From NCBI GenBank assembly GCA_025330725.1, contig JAIWND010000019.1, forward strand, positions 597,806 to 661,805: 64,000 nt of DNA, in the 5' to 3' direction. The stretch is from Chlamydoabsidia padenii (Eukaryota; Mucoromycota; Mucoromycetes; Mucorales; Cunninghamellaceae). Below are positions 11,080-23,499 of this stretch, piece by piece; position 1 is the first letter of the stretch, and every line of letters starts with the position of its first letter. Both the position numbers and the translations under genes were made by a program. The notes below the pieces were generated by a model. The model was not told where the DNA came from. It did no database searches and was given only the letters and a program-made list of their open reading frames with translations.

Positions 11080-11095
11080 ATTTTCAAACCCCGAC
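11080..11095 (-). promoter_or_regulatory. Motif variant GTCGGGGTTTGAAAAT
   Basis: Diverged copy of the window-wide motif in the divergent promoter between the Ras gene and the cyclin, 81 bp upstream of the cyclin start. Confidence 0.4.
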
Positions 11096-11175
11096 TTATC
11101 GAGCACAGTTTGGGATTTTTTTTTTTTTCATTCACATTCTTTTGTTTTTTCCTTCTTTTTTTTTTCGTCTAAAAA

Positions 11176-12615
11176 ATGTCTGGATCTTCACCATCTCCTA
11201 AAGCCACCACACCTTCTACACCTTTTGCCTTTGGTTTGTATTATAAACGACGATACCGACCCTACTTTACTAAACGACAGTTGGCCAACATTGATCAACT
11301 GAACCAATCAGCATTGAAGAGCACCCATTCTTTGACTTCTCATGGCTCCAGCTGCAAATTCATCCAACAAGTCGGCAAGAAACTAGATTTGTAAGACATG
11401 AAAGCCCACGTAATGTCATTCCCACTCATCTCTTTTATTTTACTTTTTTATCTAGTCCTCAAACAACGATCAGTACGTCTCAAGCCCTGTACCATCGATT
11501 TTACCTTTATTACAACTTGCGTGATTTCCAAGCTCTGGTATGTGGAAATAGAAACAAAAAACACGCGCTAATGGACTCACTTGAACTTTTTTTTATGACA
11601 CTTAGGATGTTTGTATTACCTGCCTCTTTATTGGATCGAAAATTGAAGAAACTATAAAGAAACTAAAGGAAATCTGTGTAGTAGCACATAGTGTACGATA
11701 CCCTAAAAGTCAAGAATTGGAACCAGACAAGGTAAAGATGGTATATAGGATACGTTTATGTATGGAATACTAACTAGTTAAATTGATTAATGCTTTTACA
11801 GATTCCAGAAGAACGTATATCACGCATCAATGAATATGAAAAACTAATACTGGAAACCTTATGCTTCAACTTTCAAATCATTCATCCTTATGAATATATT
11901 ATCAAGTTTACAAAATGGATTCAAGGTAAAACTGATGAAATAGGTGATAATAGAATGATCAACATGTTTTATTGTAGAATCACAAGCAATGGATGGAAAA
12001 CGACTGGGGAAAAAGGCATACTCTTTAGCTGTAGATAGGTAAAATCAAAAAGGAATCAGAGGAAGAAAGGAAAACAATATTAAACATGATGTGAATTATA
12101 GTTATAGAATGACTTTATGTTTAGAATACCCAGCACATACGATCGCAGCAGGATGTATCTATTTAGCAAACAAACTATGTCAACAAGATGACGCCACATT
12201 TATAGGATTGGATAGGAATCAACCTTGGGGAAGACTGTTTTTATCTAGATTAGAAGATGTAAAAGGTAAAAAGGTATTAAAAAAAAAAAAAAAAAAAACC
12301 AAGAAAGAAAGAAGAGGAAGAAGAATATACTTACTTGATTGTTTCTTTTTTTTTTTTGTAGACGTGGGTCGAAAAATCTTGGATTACTATATCACCAAAC
12401 CGTATGAATTTGGCTCATCGAATCAATATATGCAAATCAAGATCCAATTGAATGAAGAAACTGTAAACGATACCGAAAAGATGGAAGGATTAGGTGATCC
12501 TTTGATGAATGATGAAACAAGAATGGAAGACCGATGGGAACCTACACAATTACCCTCTTATAATGTAGACCTTTTACTCAACACAAATACTCATACTGTA
12601 TCATATACTTTTTAA
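11176..12615 (+). CDS. Transcriptional (C-type) cyclin, Ctk2/cyclin-K-like
   Basis: Exons 11176-11390, 11456-11537, 11606-11731, 11802-11925, 11978-12038, 12102-12265 and 12362-12615 total 1,026 nt (341 residues). The first cyclin fold shows HRFYLYYNLRDF...VCITCLFIGSKIEETIKKLKEI, the characteristic K...E pair that contacts the kinase helix. RINEYEKLILETLCFNF follows and then a second fold (AHTIAAGCIYLANKLC). Such cyclins partner CTK1/CDK12- or CDK9-like kinases that phosphorylate the RNA polymerase II C-terminal domain in the nucleus. The N-terminus is Ser/Pro-rich and the C-terminus acidic and probably disordered. Cyclin L or Ssn8/cyclin C are alternatives, and the exact subfamily is not certain. 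Intron 6 has paired A and T homopolymers at 12280-12298 and 12347-12357. Confidence 0.8.
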
Positions 12616-12889
12616 AACCCCTCTTACTGCAGATCTTATTTTAAAACCCCGATGCCATTTTCGCACGGATATGGTACTTGAATAAAAAGTCTCTCTCTCT
12701 CTCTCTCTCTCTTCTTCCTCTTCTTCTTCTTGATTAGGTATATATCAATTAGACATACTGTCTTTTATGCTAAAGAACACTTCTTTATCAGGGTAATGTA
12801 AACTAGCCTTCACAAAACAGAATTGACCTTTATATATTTTGAATAGAACTAGATGACTCTCTTTAGTACCAGAAACTACGACGGAGGAA

Positions 12890-13712
12890 AATGAAGGAGG
12901 TTACCACTAGTGTTGAACTGGCTTCAAAAGCAGGTATGTTCAATGGTATGCTTACTGTGATCCATGGCTAGGCCAACTGTGACAATTATATCTGCGACAA
13001 GGCCATCTTATTTGTGGACTGGGAAATATACTCGTGATACTGCGAATGGAAAATCAGGGGCAAGCAAATCTCGGTGTCAAGCCATGATTCTTCCTGATGC
13101 CAAAACTACTTTAAATGATATAGTGGGTGCTGTCTTTGTGGGATAGATCAAAGGGTTGATTTGCTATTGGATGATCGGGTTGTGGTTGTCAAAGGTTATG
13201 AAAACGGTAACTTTATTGGTGAGTCGGTGCCTTTTTTTTTTTTTTAACCCCTCAAAAAACTAATTCCCTTCTTTTTTTTTTTTTTATACGCCCCACGATC
13301 CATGTGAAACCCAACATGGAATGTTATCGCGTTGAACTTTTTGGTACTGTTTCGAGTGTGTTTGACCGTAGATACCGTGGATGAAGTTATTGAACTGATG
13401 AACAAGAATTCTTATGGTAATGGAATAGTTATATTAACCAACTCGGGTGCAGCGGCTCGCACATATGAACATAAAGTCGACATGGGACAAGTAGAAATCA
13501 ATATACAGGGTAAGTAGACCAACTTTATTATACCATATAGGACACTTGTTTACTCACGTTTTGTTTTTGTTTTATAGATTCTTAGTTTTAGCTTTACAGA
13601 AAGTCGTGGCTCGATGTTAGGTGATATGAGCATTTATGGAAAGAGTGGCCTAGACTTTTATACTTAAACCCAAGACTGTTACCTCTTTGTGGAAAGGATC
13701 GGATGCATCCCA
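12890..13712 (+). pseudogene. Decayed methylmalonate-semialdehyde dehydrogenase (ALDH6-type) pseudogene
   Basis: Fragments in more than one frame match C-terminal ALDH6 landmarks in the right order. Around 13046-13142 is GASKSRCQAMILPDAKTTLND followed by VGAVF and a stop, where the family has the NH-x-V-LPDA block leading to the catalytic Cys region, which is missing. Around 13370-13510 is VDTVDEVIELMNKN, YGNG and TNSGAAARTYEHKVDMGQVEIN. Around 13590-13695 is FTESRGSMLGDM, YGKSGLDFYT and, after a stop, KTVTSLWKGSD. The blocks are separated by stops, frame changes and T tracts, and the N-terminal two thirds are absent. The functional enzyme oxidises malonate/methylmalonate semialdehyde to acyl-CoA in mitochondria (valine catabolism). 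No intact copy is in the window. Confidence 0.75.
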
Positions 13713-13954
13713 CAGCCGTATCTCTCTCTCTCTATACCAGTCATTCGATAGGTCTAGTACTCTAGTTTATGCATCTTTTATATTATTTTTATAATCAATA
13801 AAAAGTATTATATTGACCATCATCTCTTGACTTTTTATATGTGCCGTTCTCCTTTGTATCCTTCATCTACTCCTGAAATGAAAAAAGAAGGAAATAAGGA
13901 TTGTAAACTAAATACCCTTCAATCTTCTTCTTTTCCAAGTCTTTTATTCTTTAA

Positions 13955-14422
13955 ATGGACACCGCTCATCACCATCATGCCGCTACTGCTTCACGAACAC
14001 AACAACCACTATCCTCATCCTCATCAGGGTTATCCTCACCTTTTATAAACCCAATGCCATCCACCGGAGCTGTTCCTACTACCACAGCGGGACCCATCAC
14101 TATCAGCCTAGTGGTTGCATTGACTTTGGTGATCTGTATGATTTTGAATTGCGGGAAATTAAGGCGCCGAGTCAGTTCACAACGATATAACAGTAATGTA
14201 CAACAACAAGTATCAAAAGAAGTAATTATTACGGATGAAAAAGGACCTCAAGAGAACATTCGACCTTCACCCCATAAAAATGGATCTCCTTGGTCATCCT
14301 CTTCTACTTTGCTCACACCTCATGCTCCAGCTTATATGCCACCTACTCGACAAATAGTACAACACACCGATAATAATAATGCCAACTTACCATTACATAT
14401 TGTATCTCATCCCCGTCGATAG
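13955..14422 (+). CDS. Small single-pass membrane protein, unknown function
   Basis: An intronless 155-residue frame with an His-rich, Ser/Thr-rich N-terminus, one hydrophobic helix (about residues 47-65, ITISLVVALTLVICMILN) directly followed by basic GKLRRR, and a polar Pro/Ser/Asn-rich tail. The positive-inside rule puts the tail in the cytoplasm. There is no cleavable signal peptide. I do not recognise a family. The low-complexity N-terminus means the frame may be partly fortuitous, but the helix-plus-basic stop-transfer pattern and clean termination favour a real gene. It lies just after the ALDH6 pseudogene. Confidence 0.5.
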   Translation: MDTAHHHHAATASRTQQPLSSSSSGLSSPFINPMPSTGAVPTTTAGPITISLVVALTLVICMILNCGKLRRRVSSQRYNSNVQQQVSKEVIITDEKGPQENIRPSPHKNGSPWSSSSTLLTPHAPAYMPPTRQIVQHTDNNNANLPLHIVSHPRR

Positions 14423-15215
14423 GGTTCTCCTCAAGAAAAAAAAAAAAGAAACATATCTCGTCCTTCTCCTTACTTTTTTATATATAGATAGATATATCGT
14501 TTACCAATTTACTTGATCTCCCTCATCCTTTTTTTTTTTTTTTGGTTTTGTTTTCATTAGCTATGAATTACTTTATCATGAATGATAATAAAATCTCAAT
14601 GTGTTTCTTTTCATTTACCATCTTGTTTTATCTTTCTCGATCGTTCTCCTTCTCGACCCCCCCCTTTTTTGGGACACGAATTCAAATCCCGCCGCAGGAC
14701 ACCTCCTTAAAGGGCCGTCGGGTATTCAAAAGGTGAGGTGGCGGGTGGTTGTGCCTCATGCAAAAAACCAGCCTATCTCTGAACAATGTACAACCCAATC
14801 ATCAGTTGATTGGTCATAAACGATGAGGAAACGAACCACCTGACCTTCATCACTTTCAACGTCATCTCCGGTTTTATGCAATTTTCCTTCGCTGGGTGAA
14901 CTGGCGGGGCTCTTTTTTCATTTAAAGCATTCTTTTTTTTTTTTTTTTTCTTTCCTCTTCTTTATACTCTTTTTTATTTTATTTTATATATATCATTTAT
15001 GATTGTCAGCTTTTGAAGCCAACAGTCATAACTTTTACTTCTTATTGATATATTTACTTACTTTTTTTTTTTATAACAACACTTTTTTTTTTCCCTTGTT
15101 TATCATTACCATACCTGTCTTTCTCTCTCTCTCTCTCTCTTCTTCTTCCCCCTTCTCCATTAATTAAACAGCCATAACAAGAACAACAACATCACAACTA
15201 TCAGTAACAGTCTCA
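14423..15215. other. Intergenic/5' region with T tracts and motif copy
   Basis: Contains T tracts (14529-14543, 14932-14950, 15062-15072) and (CT)n at 15122-15140 just upstream of the BCAS3-like gene, pyrimidine-rich leaders being typical of fungal promoters. No gene seen. Confidence 0.5.
14680..14695 (-). promoter_or_regulatory. GCGGCGGGATTTGAAT motif
   Basis: Near-perfect copy on the minus strand, in the long upstream region of the BCAS3-like gene. A second partial copy (GTCGGGTATTCAAAAG) lies at about 14717-14732. Confidence 0.5.
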
Positions 15216-18200
15216 ATGCCTGGTGTTCGTGCAGAACCAAAATACTTACGGTAATCATTAAAAGACACAACAAAGACTGTTTGTTTCATACCCACTTTCA
15301 TTTTATGCTATAGTGACCCTACATCCTTTGAAACCTTATCATCTGGTCTATCTCGTCTCTCATCATATGTCAGCTCCAACTTACCCAAGATAAAAACCAG
15401 CACGACATATCCACCTGCGTATGCACCTCCTCAGGATCCTCAACTATTATTTTATCAACAACAATTATTACAACAGCAAGTGGCCGCCGCCGCCGCAGCA
15501 ACAACAGGGCCGACTCACACTAATGTGGACTCGGATACAGCTTCTTCATCTGACCCACCATCTCACAAGAAACAACATCAACAAGATAAGGTCGAAGTCA
15601 TCACGGTGGCTAGTTTCGAAAAAGTCGATACCTTATCATCGGGACTGATATCTTGTTTGTTACTGGGTTATGAACATGGCTTTCAACTATGGAATGTCAC
15701 TCAACCGGATAATATTCATGAACTCGTTTCGGTGCGGAAGGACTCTTTGGGCACGGTTATTCAATTACATGTCTTGGCTTCTCCTTTGGTCTCACCTTTA
15801 GAAGATATCTATGCGCACCAACGGCCCTTATTGGCTATTATGTAAGTCATGTCATTGTGGGGAGGGGGAAGGGGGTTAGTTCCATTGACTTAAAAAAAGC
15901 TTTTTTTTTTATTTGTTTTTTATTTTATTTATTTTGGTGATAGATGCTCGGATACCTCTGATGAAACTTCTTCAACGACAACAACCAATACTCACCGAAG
16001 AGAATCGTCTTCCTCCTCTTCCACCAAGAATTATACCACTCGACTACACCTTTATTCACTTCGGACACATGAATTTATTCCAATCGACAATCTCACTTTA
16101 CCCCAAGACGATATGGTGCTGACCAGGGTAAAAAGTAATGGAAGGGTCATTGCCTTGGTAAGTTTTTTATTTTTTTATTTGTATATCTCCCAATAATGAC
16201 AAGGTGCTCTTCTTACTCACTCTTCTTCTTTTGTTATTAGGGGTGTAAAAATCAACACGGTGCGGCGATCCATTTGTTATCGGCATATGATTTATCACCA
16301 GCAGCCAGTCCACTGACGGACGTTTACAATCACCGAGATGGGCCTGTCTTCACAATGGGATCACGCTTATTGGCTTATGCAACAACCCTGCCTGTCCTCA
16401 ACAATGATACCTCTCATCGACACCATGCGGATAAGGATGTTAAAGTAGCAGCAAAGGATATAGCCAAAGAAATGGTGAATGGGGTGAAATCCTTAGGTGA
16501 ATTTGGTTATCATCGACTCTCCAACTACTTTTTGCCTCAACAACAACAACAACAATATCAAGACTTTTCTGCCACAACAGCAGTAGCGACTTCACCGATT
16601 AGCAGCCACTCATCTTCTGATACAACTAAACCTTATTATGTAGCTCCTTCTTCTGGCATGCCATTGTCTCCTCCACCTGGTGCAACACCTTCATCTACTT
16701 TGTCTTCTGATCAAAAGATAACTTCATCTACTTCATCTACACCTACAGGAATGGTAATCATTAGGGATCTCACTAGACTACCTGTCAAGGGCTCTTCTTT
16801 GCTGTCCATGTCCACGGTGGCTCACTTCAAACCTCATATGCATCCTTTGGCAATCTTGGCATTCAATCCGGCTGGAAACCTGTTAATGTCCGTGTCAAAA
16901 CAGGGTCACACTTTCCATGTCTTCTCTCTATACTCACCTGACAAGAATTTGGGGAATGCCGGCCATTTGTACAACTTATCTAGAGGCTATACTGATGCTC
17001 AAGTCGAAGATTGTCAATTCTCAATTGATTCTACTTGGTGTGCGGTCACTACGGCGCGTGGAACTAGTCACATGTATACAATCAATCCTTATGGTGGGAA
17101 ACCTGAAATCAATGGTCATGTTAATGGGAAAATCAATAACTTATCGGAACCTCAATTTGCAACCAAACGAACTCATAATGCAAGTGCCCATCATTCTGTC
17201 TGTGCGTTATATTATGATACTAACCGAACATGCTTCTGTCTTTTATTTATTTATTTAGGTAACGTCACTGGGACCTGCTGTGCGTGTCAAGCAACGAAGA
17301 CCGATGCCAGTGGAATCAACAGGAGGCACATCAGATGACTTGAATACCAATAATAATTTACCGACACCGACAGACAATGGTCTATATCCACCTTCGATAT
17401 CCTCAACATCATCACCACCACCACCTCCGGGCATATTCCGTCTGGATATAAACTTCAACTCACAACGAAATCAATCACAACAACAGCAACTACAGCAGCA
17501 AAGTCAATGGCCGCCTTCAGTAACAAAGCACCGCGCCAATCTGACCACCATGTTTTTATCTGTCGCACGTGTCCCTCAACAACTCCAACCTCACTCGACT
17601 GATGATCCCTCATTCCAACATGAAGGTACGACTCAGCTCTTACAAAATCCAGCCCTGTACTCATCCACTTCATCCATCACCTCCACAACTCCAACAAATC
17701 CAACCACTGCCTCTTTAGCCTCTTTGAAAAGTCAAGCATCAACTCTTGTCTCTCAAGTCTCTTCCTATCTACCAAGCTCAACCTCCACACAAAGACTGGG
17801 CGATTGGACCTCTGCCAAGGATAAGACAAGTGATAACCGAATGTTTGGATTTGATGAAGAAGAATCCTCTCTGGACAATGAAGACACCGTGACGAAAATG
17901 ACCAACGATAATACGGGTTACCAAGATCTTTACTCATTCCATCCTCAAGGCATTCTGACTCTCCATCGACTATGGGTCACGAAAACATTGGTGCGGAAGA
18001 AGGTGCAAGGTCGTACGGTGGGAAAATGGGATTTATCAGTCAAGGAAGAAGATATTGCGGAATGGCAGATTGCTCGAAGTTTGGACTGGCCGACGGTGGG
18101 TATTCCTTTGGCTTCACCTTCACTAAGCGCATCGTCATCGTCATCATCATCATCAGCGGAGGAAGAAGAGGCTCTCGATGAAGAAAAGGTGCCCAAACTT

Positions 18201-19128
18201 ACAAAAAAGAACAAGACCAAGAATAAGAAAAAACCGCAACAACAACAACAACAGATCGCCAAACCATCATCATCACCGCCAACGACGACAACCATCACCA
18301 ATAGTCAATGGTTAAGCCATGCTGAAATCATGACTTATGCTACTGCCAATCATCAGCACCCCATATCCAATGATGCACCACTCTGGCTTAATCCACAATT
18401 CGCCTTTCAAGTATATACGGACGACCCAGGCGTACGATCTTTACTTTCGACAGGTAAAGTCCCACCCACTCAACCGGTCGCTGTGCGCTCCGAAACACCT
18501 GAACCTTACTCTAGTAGAATCAATCGTGTGGGTAAAACAACCGCCAAGTCAAAAAGTTTGGAAAATCAGGAAGAAGAAGATGGATACATGGATGATGCTT
18601 TAGCAGAATTAGAAGGTAAAAATATCATCCTTCTTGTCATTATCTCTAACCTATGCTGTTGTTATAGAAAACTTATCGACGGCCATGCAAACCTCATTTG
18701 CTCCTTCTTCGACATCTACAGCCAGTCCTCGTCGTGGTGGTATCCGATTATCTTCGAGTGCAACACCTGGTGGGTACGCCTCATCGACAGGCAGCCAAAA
18801 AGCCCGTACGTCGTCATTATCCTTTGAAGATGCCTATCTGATCAGCATGGGTGGCGCACCTGTCTACCGAGCCACAACCACTGACCAAAAAGAGAATGAT
18901 GAACTTTATCCTCCTGATACTGCCTTGATTCGATTCGACTCGGATGATGAAGGTCCGGATCCCATGGTGTCTTGCTCTTCTTTGGATGGCAGCAGTTTTG
19001 ATATTCAAGGCTTGGATTTGGATGACAATGATATCATGCCTCCAAAACGCCCCATGGATGTCGTCTTCTCTCCCGACGGTGACAATGAAATTGGGGGGCC
19101 TAGCGATTCTGTCTTGTTGGGTACTTAG
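15216..19128 (+). CDS. BCAS3-like WD40/autophagy-related protein
   Basis: Exons 15216-15250, 15314-15841, 15944-16157, 16241-17197, 17259-18615 and 18668-19128 sum to 3,552 nt (1,183 residues). N-terminal SFETLSSGLSRLSSYVSSNL, then beta-propeller-like segments (ISCLLLGYEHGFQLWNV, HPLAILAFNPAGNLLMSVSKQGHTFHVFSL and WCAVTTARGTSHMYTINPYGG) and VTSLGPAVRVKQRRP are the order seen in BCAS3 and plant ATG18f-h-type PROPPINs. Mammalian BCAS3 with PHAF1 binds phagophore membranes. A similar peripheral-membrane role is inferred. Long Gln, Ser and Thr tracts interrupt the propeller and the C-terminal half is mostly disordered. Intron 4 uses a weak donor (TCT|GTCTGTGC) but has a good ACTAACC branch site. 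Confidence 0.75.
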
Positions 19129-19413
19129 GAATTTTTTTTTTTTACAACTTTTTAACAATCGATAATAAAGATAATGTTGCATGGTTTGATTACAATGGAT
19201 TGAAATTGATCTAGGTGGTATTGGAGATTTATGCTGCAAACTGTCTAGTATTCAAACACCGCCTTAATATCGTTTCCGCTGGTGCGGGGTAATACCATCA
19301 ACCGATCGTTTTCATTTCCATTTTTTTTTTTCACATGCCCATGTTGTAATATAAAATACTAAAACTTTATTTATTGATACATAAGATTTGACTATGCTAG
19401 GGGGGATATTAAG

Positions 19414-21381
19414 CTACAAGGTGGCTAACAAGTCATCGTTATTTACCAACGTCATCATGTCATCTACCAAAAAAAAAAAAAAAGAGAGAGGTTAGCATGG
19501 CTATATTATTTTCCCCACCCCCCTATATGCCCTTACCTAATGAGAAATCATTACCAACAAAAGCATCAAATGACATTCTGTTATCCTGTGGAGGTGATGG
19601 ATCATCAGAGGGAAAGTAATCAGCAAACCGATCCCGTTCCAAATACATTGCTTTACGTTCCATCATCATCTGGAGCATCTCTTGGCCCAAACCGACGACG
19701 ATTTCCACCAAATTATCCACTCGGTCAGGGCGATGATTCGGGCATAAAAACCAGAATTTGTGGATAAAGCAAGGTGGCACGATCCAACAGTCTGGGTTGG
19801 AGATGTCGCCGCCCAGAAAAGTCGCGGATTCCACCAAGAGATCAAAGAGTTCGTTTGCATTGTAAAAGTCTTGAAAGAGGATCATCAGATCACGCATCAT
19901 TGGCCCGGGAATATGATCAATACGTGGATCGTGATGGATGGTTCGTTGTAGTTCCGCTATTACACATGAATAATGTCAGTCCCTTTATGTCATTCTTTTT
20001 TGTTTTTTGTTTTTTTGTACTTACTAGGTTGGAATAAAGCCTGGGCTTCATTATCCAGATTCTTTACTGTGCGGATATATTGAAGAGCCTCAACGGGATT
20101 CATGGGTGGTGCTGATTTGAGTTTGCTTGCTGATAATGACATGGATCCCGTGGCACATTGATCTTGTTCGTCGTCGATGACTTTGGTCTTTTGTCGTTCT
20201 ACACCGGTCTTTGCATCCAGTTCTGGTGTGGTGACATTGATTAAAGCATCTAGATTCATTTGTATCATGTCATTATCCGCCATCATTGCCTGTAAAGTGT
20301 TACGATCGTCCAGCGAGCCAGCGGTGGTTGAATCTTCTTGTTTGATATAAGATGATGATATGTCTTGCATAGCTATATCATTGTCGGTGTTGCTGTTCCT
20401 GGAAATCGCTTGTACTACAGATGCCAAGTGTTTGGGATGAAGGTTTTGTTGCTGTAACCAGTGATTCATGTCTAATTGTTCCATGGTAGATGATGCTTTG
20501 TCGTTTGCGGTAGTCGTAGTGGTCTCTGAGGAAGACGGTGATGGTGAGTTGGTGAGACCAGAAATAAGATCGGTGTTGAGTAATTGTTGGAAAAACGGAG
20601 AATCCAAATGACTTGCCAATTGAGGAGCAATCAGTGATAAATGTTGTGATAAATCCATTATACCAGGTTCATTACCCAAGTTTGCTACTGCTGTTGTCGG
20701 TGAGGAAGAAGGATCAAGTTGAAGAGGGTTGGTATCTATTAAAGAGTCAGTCCCAGATAAAGAAGAGCTTGGACTTGAGGAGAAGAGAGAATCAGTTTCA
20801 TGTTGATGAAGATCCACCATGGAAGAAGGTGGTGAGCAAACAAAAGACTCTGGAGTGTGAGCAGGCGATAACGTCCCAGTTGGCATCCGATGTCGTTGTG
20901 CCAAATTGATAATATTACGTTGTTTATCCAAAAATATTTCCAAAGCCTGAGGAATATCTTTGGTCCTTGACAAGGCAATAGAGTCACACGCCTTGTCCCC
21001 AAGATCCCACAGTTTTGGTACATCCACCCGGTTAGCAATACAAGCCATCTTCAGTGTCAGAAACTGGCCCTTGAGATAATTGTTTTCATATCGCAGTTCG
21101 TCCACCTTGGTTTTTAATCGTCGAGCTTCCGCCAAGGCTTGGTCGCGCAGATACAGACACTGTTTCACCGTGGATTCCGCTTCACGCATTTCTCGTCGTT
21201 TTCGTTCACGGAATGCTCGTTGGGCTGCCCGGTTTTGTGCTTTGCGTTGGGCTGGTGAGGGAGGGTTGGGTTTACGTCCTGGTTTTTTGCGTGGTCGGAT
21301 TGGTTTTCCATTGGCATCCAGCTGGCCTAATTCAAACTGTGGGTCAAAGTGTTCAAAAGAGATGTCGGGTGAGCAGGACAT
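19414..21381 (-). CDS. Pap1/YAP-type bZIP transcription factor with DUF3425-like C-terminus
   Basis: Minus-strand exons 21381-20025, 19956-19537 and 19463-19414 give 1,827 nt (608 residues). The basic region NRAAQRAFRERKRREMREAE (residues about 50-70) has the N-x2-AA-Q-x-AFR signature of fungal AP-1-like factors. It is followed by a leucine-zipper-like helix ending in YENNYLKGQFLTLKMA. A Ser/Thr/Gln-rich linker separates it from a C-terminal domain (HHDPRIDHIPGPMMRDLMIL...DCWIVPPCFIHKFWFL) that looks like DUF3425, common after fungal bZIPs. MSCSPD was chosen as start because the upstream ATG in frame adds a hydrophobic extension reading through T-rich promoter. No cysteine-rich redox domain like that of Yap1 is evident, so an oxidative-stress role is not assumed. 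Confidence 0.85.
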
Positions 21382-22463
21382 TGGTGTAGTATAATGGGTT
21401 GGGTGATGTGATGACTTAAAAGGACAAGTTATAAAAAAAAAGAGAGAGAGTGGGAAAAGAAGGAAAGAAAATGAAAAAGTGGGCAAAACCCGCCTTTTTC
21501 ATTCCAATTACCCAACTTGGTTGGGGAGCACTCCACCCAAAAAAGCAAAGAATTCAAACTCCGACGGACAAGCAAATACAAGCAAAAAAAAAACTAAAAC
21601 GTCCAGAACCAAGCATATACTCATTTGACACCCTGTCGGCCCGCCTCCTTTAACCGTATCCGACCTTTTTCTTTCTTTCTCTTGTTTTCACATGCTGCAT
21701 GATTTTTTCTTTTTTGACCCCATAGTTTTTGCGACCGTGTGATCTTCCTTCACATGTCAAGCGTCAGGTTACACTGTAGATGCAAACCCCGCCCTTCTCT
21801 CCACATTTTTTTTTTCTGCCTTAAATTTTTTTCAACATGTTTTCCCGGCCCGCTTAAATCATTGAAGCGAGTATATTGCCAGTAGGATGTCTACTTGATT
21901 TAAAGGGACGAGCCTTCCCCTTCCCCCAGAAATCACGTAATTCGAAAACCAGTCAGGCTTGGAAATGATTACCGTTAAATCGTCTGAAAAAGATGCACTC
22001 TCCAACATGCACTCCCACCCTCTCTCAAAACAAAAGTCAGGTTAAAACAATCTTGAGGCTATATTACTCCATACAGTGGACTTGGTACAATGTCCATTAT
22101 GTAAAGTTTGTTGGAAATAGGCCAAGGAGTGCTCCTGGTCAATTTTGTCAGGAGCATTACTTATCCATTAAGGCAGTAGAGCTATGCTAACAACTCCAAA
22201 GTAAACCCGTAATTCAAAGCCTGTCGAGAGTTCAGTTTACGTGATTTTTTTGGGGGGAAGGGAAAGGTTCGTTTCAAAGAGGGTTATTATGCAGCCGAAA
22301 ACATTTAAAATCCCGTCGGATGGCACTGCTCCTATCCGATCAGTGTTAAAAATAACAAAAGTAAACAACATATTTCATAAAATGGACTAGCTAGAGGGCA
22401 AGTTATAACAGATGGTTTTTATTTATGTATATATATATATATAAGACAATAGTAATAAATAAA
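21382..22463. other. Intergenic, about 1.1 kb
   Basis: 5' region of the bZIP gene and 3' region of the E2 gene. Contains GC-rich boxes of the AACCCGCC type (21486-21495, 21785-21793), a motif variant near 22303 and (AT)n at 22429-22442. No gene recognised. Confidence 0.5.
22303..22317 (-). promoter_or_regulatory. Motif variant GACGGGATTTTAAAT
   Basis: Diverged copy of the window-wide motif in the bZIP/E2 intergenic region. Confidence 0.35.
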
Positions 22464-23393
22464 CTAGGTGTCACTAGCAGAAGAGGATCGAGAGGCGAGT
22501 TTTGATAGTATCAGATAAAGGAAGACGATCAAGACAAATACCCAGCGGGAGACAGTGCGAGTAATTGTATTCTGATTGGATGGTTCGATATGATGTCGAG
22601 TCGTCGTCGGTGGTACTTTTCGTTGTCGTTGTCGTAAAAGAATGTTATCAGATAGAGTGGTTTTATCTGCCTTGCATAAATCAGGGAAGATTTCTATTTT
22701 ATTGAATAATAAAGATGAGTTCCATGTTCATCAAGTATGATTGGTTATACTATTTACCTCTAAACTTGATCATCCTTCGATTAGCGAGATGAGATCGTGT
22801 AGCATATATTCGTTTTTCCGCATCCGAGGTCTTAATACTACCTGTTGTGTTTTCTTCTGTTGTCTAGTATTAACAAGATAATTGATTAGTTTCATTGAGT
22901 TGTGAGGAGTTTTATTACCATAAAACTAAGTAGACCGTTCAATATAGTGGCTACTGACCAACTGGGATTCCATAAACTTGGGTGAAAGTCGCTCATGGTT
23001 AAACAGAGTCGAGTATCAGGTTGGAATCGTCCAGACGGAGTAGACATACGGATCGATGGTGGTTTGTAGGGGTAATCTGAGGGAAAGGTCAGTCGGCCGT
23101 AATACTCACCGCCATGATATGGAGTATCTGGTGGTCCTTGAATCACATAATGCCTATAAACAAAATAGAATAAAACCCAACTTGTAACTATACCTTTACC
23201 TTGTTCCTTAAAAACCATGTCTTACCACTCGAGAATATTGTTTTCTGTAGGTCTAGCAAAAATATAAGGAGGAGGACTAGATATAAAAAGATGAGTTGCC
23301 CATTTTACTTATCAATGGATGTTGACTGACTTACTTTTTTTGAAGTTCCATGTACTCTTTCGTTAGACGACGGAATGCTGCTTTGGTGGCCAT
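22464..23393 (-). CDS. UBC6: ER tail-anchored ubiquitin-conjugating enzyme E2, UBC6/UBE2J-type
   Basis: Minus-strand exons 23393-23335, 23276-23226, 23153-22919, 22863-22758 and 22693-22464 give 681 nt (226 residues). The UBC fold is clear: [63 protein letters not shown], then the active-site region [20 protein letters not shown]. This lacks the canonical HPN and has the UBC6-type TRLCLSMSDFHP wording with the catalytic Cys. [11 protein letters not shown] and a linker follow, and a C-terminal hydrophobic helix ([17 protein letters not shown]) predicts a tail anchor. UBC6 enzymes act with the Doa10-type ligase in ER-associated degradation. One motif copy lies 93 bp upstream. Confidence 0.93.
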
Positions 23394-23485
23394 GTTGTTA
23401 TTGTAAAGACAAGATGATGTTCAGTGGTTTCGATAAAGAAGTTTTGAAATAAAATAAAAAAAAAAAGACTCGTAAATTAAGCTCA

Positions 23486-23499
23486 GCGGGATTTGAAAT
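23486..23499 (+). promoter_or_regulatory. GCGGGATTTGAAAT motif
   Basis: Perfect copy 93 bp upstream of the leftward UBC6-type gene. Confidence 0.55.
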
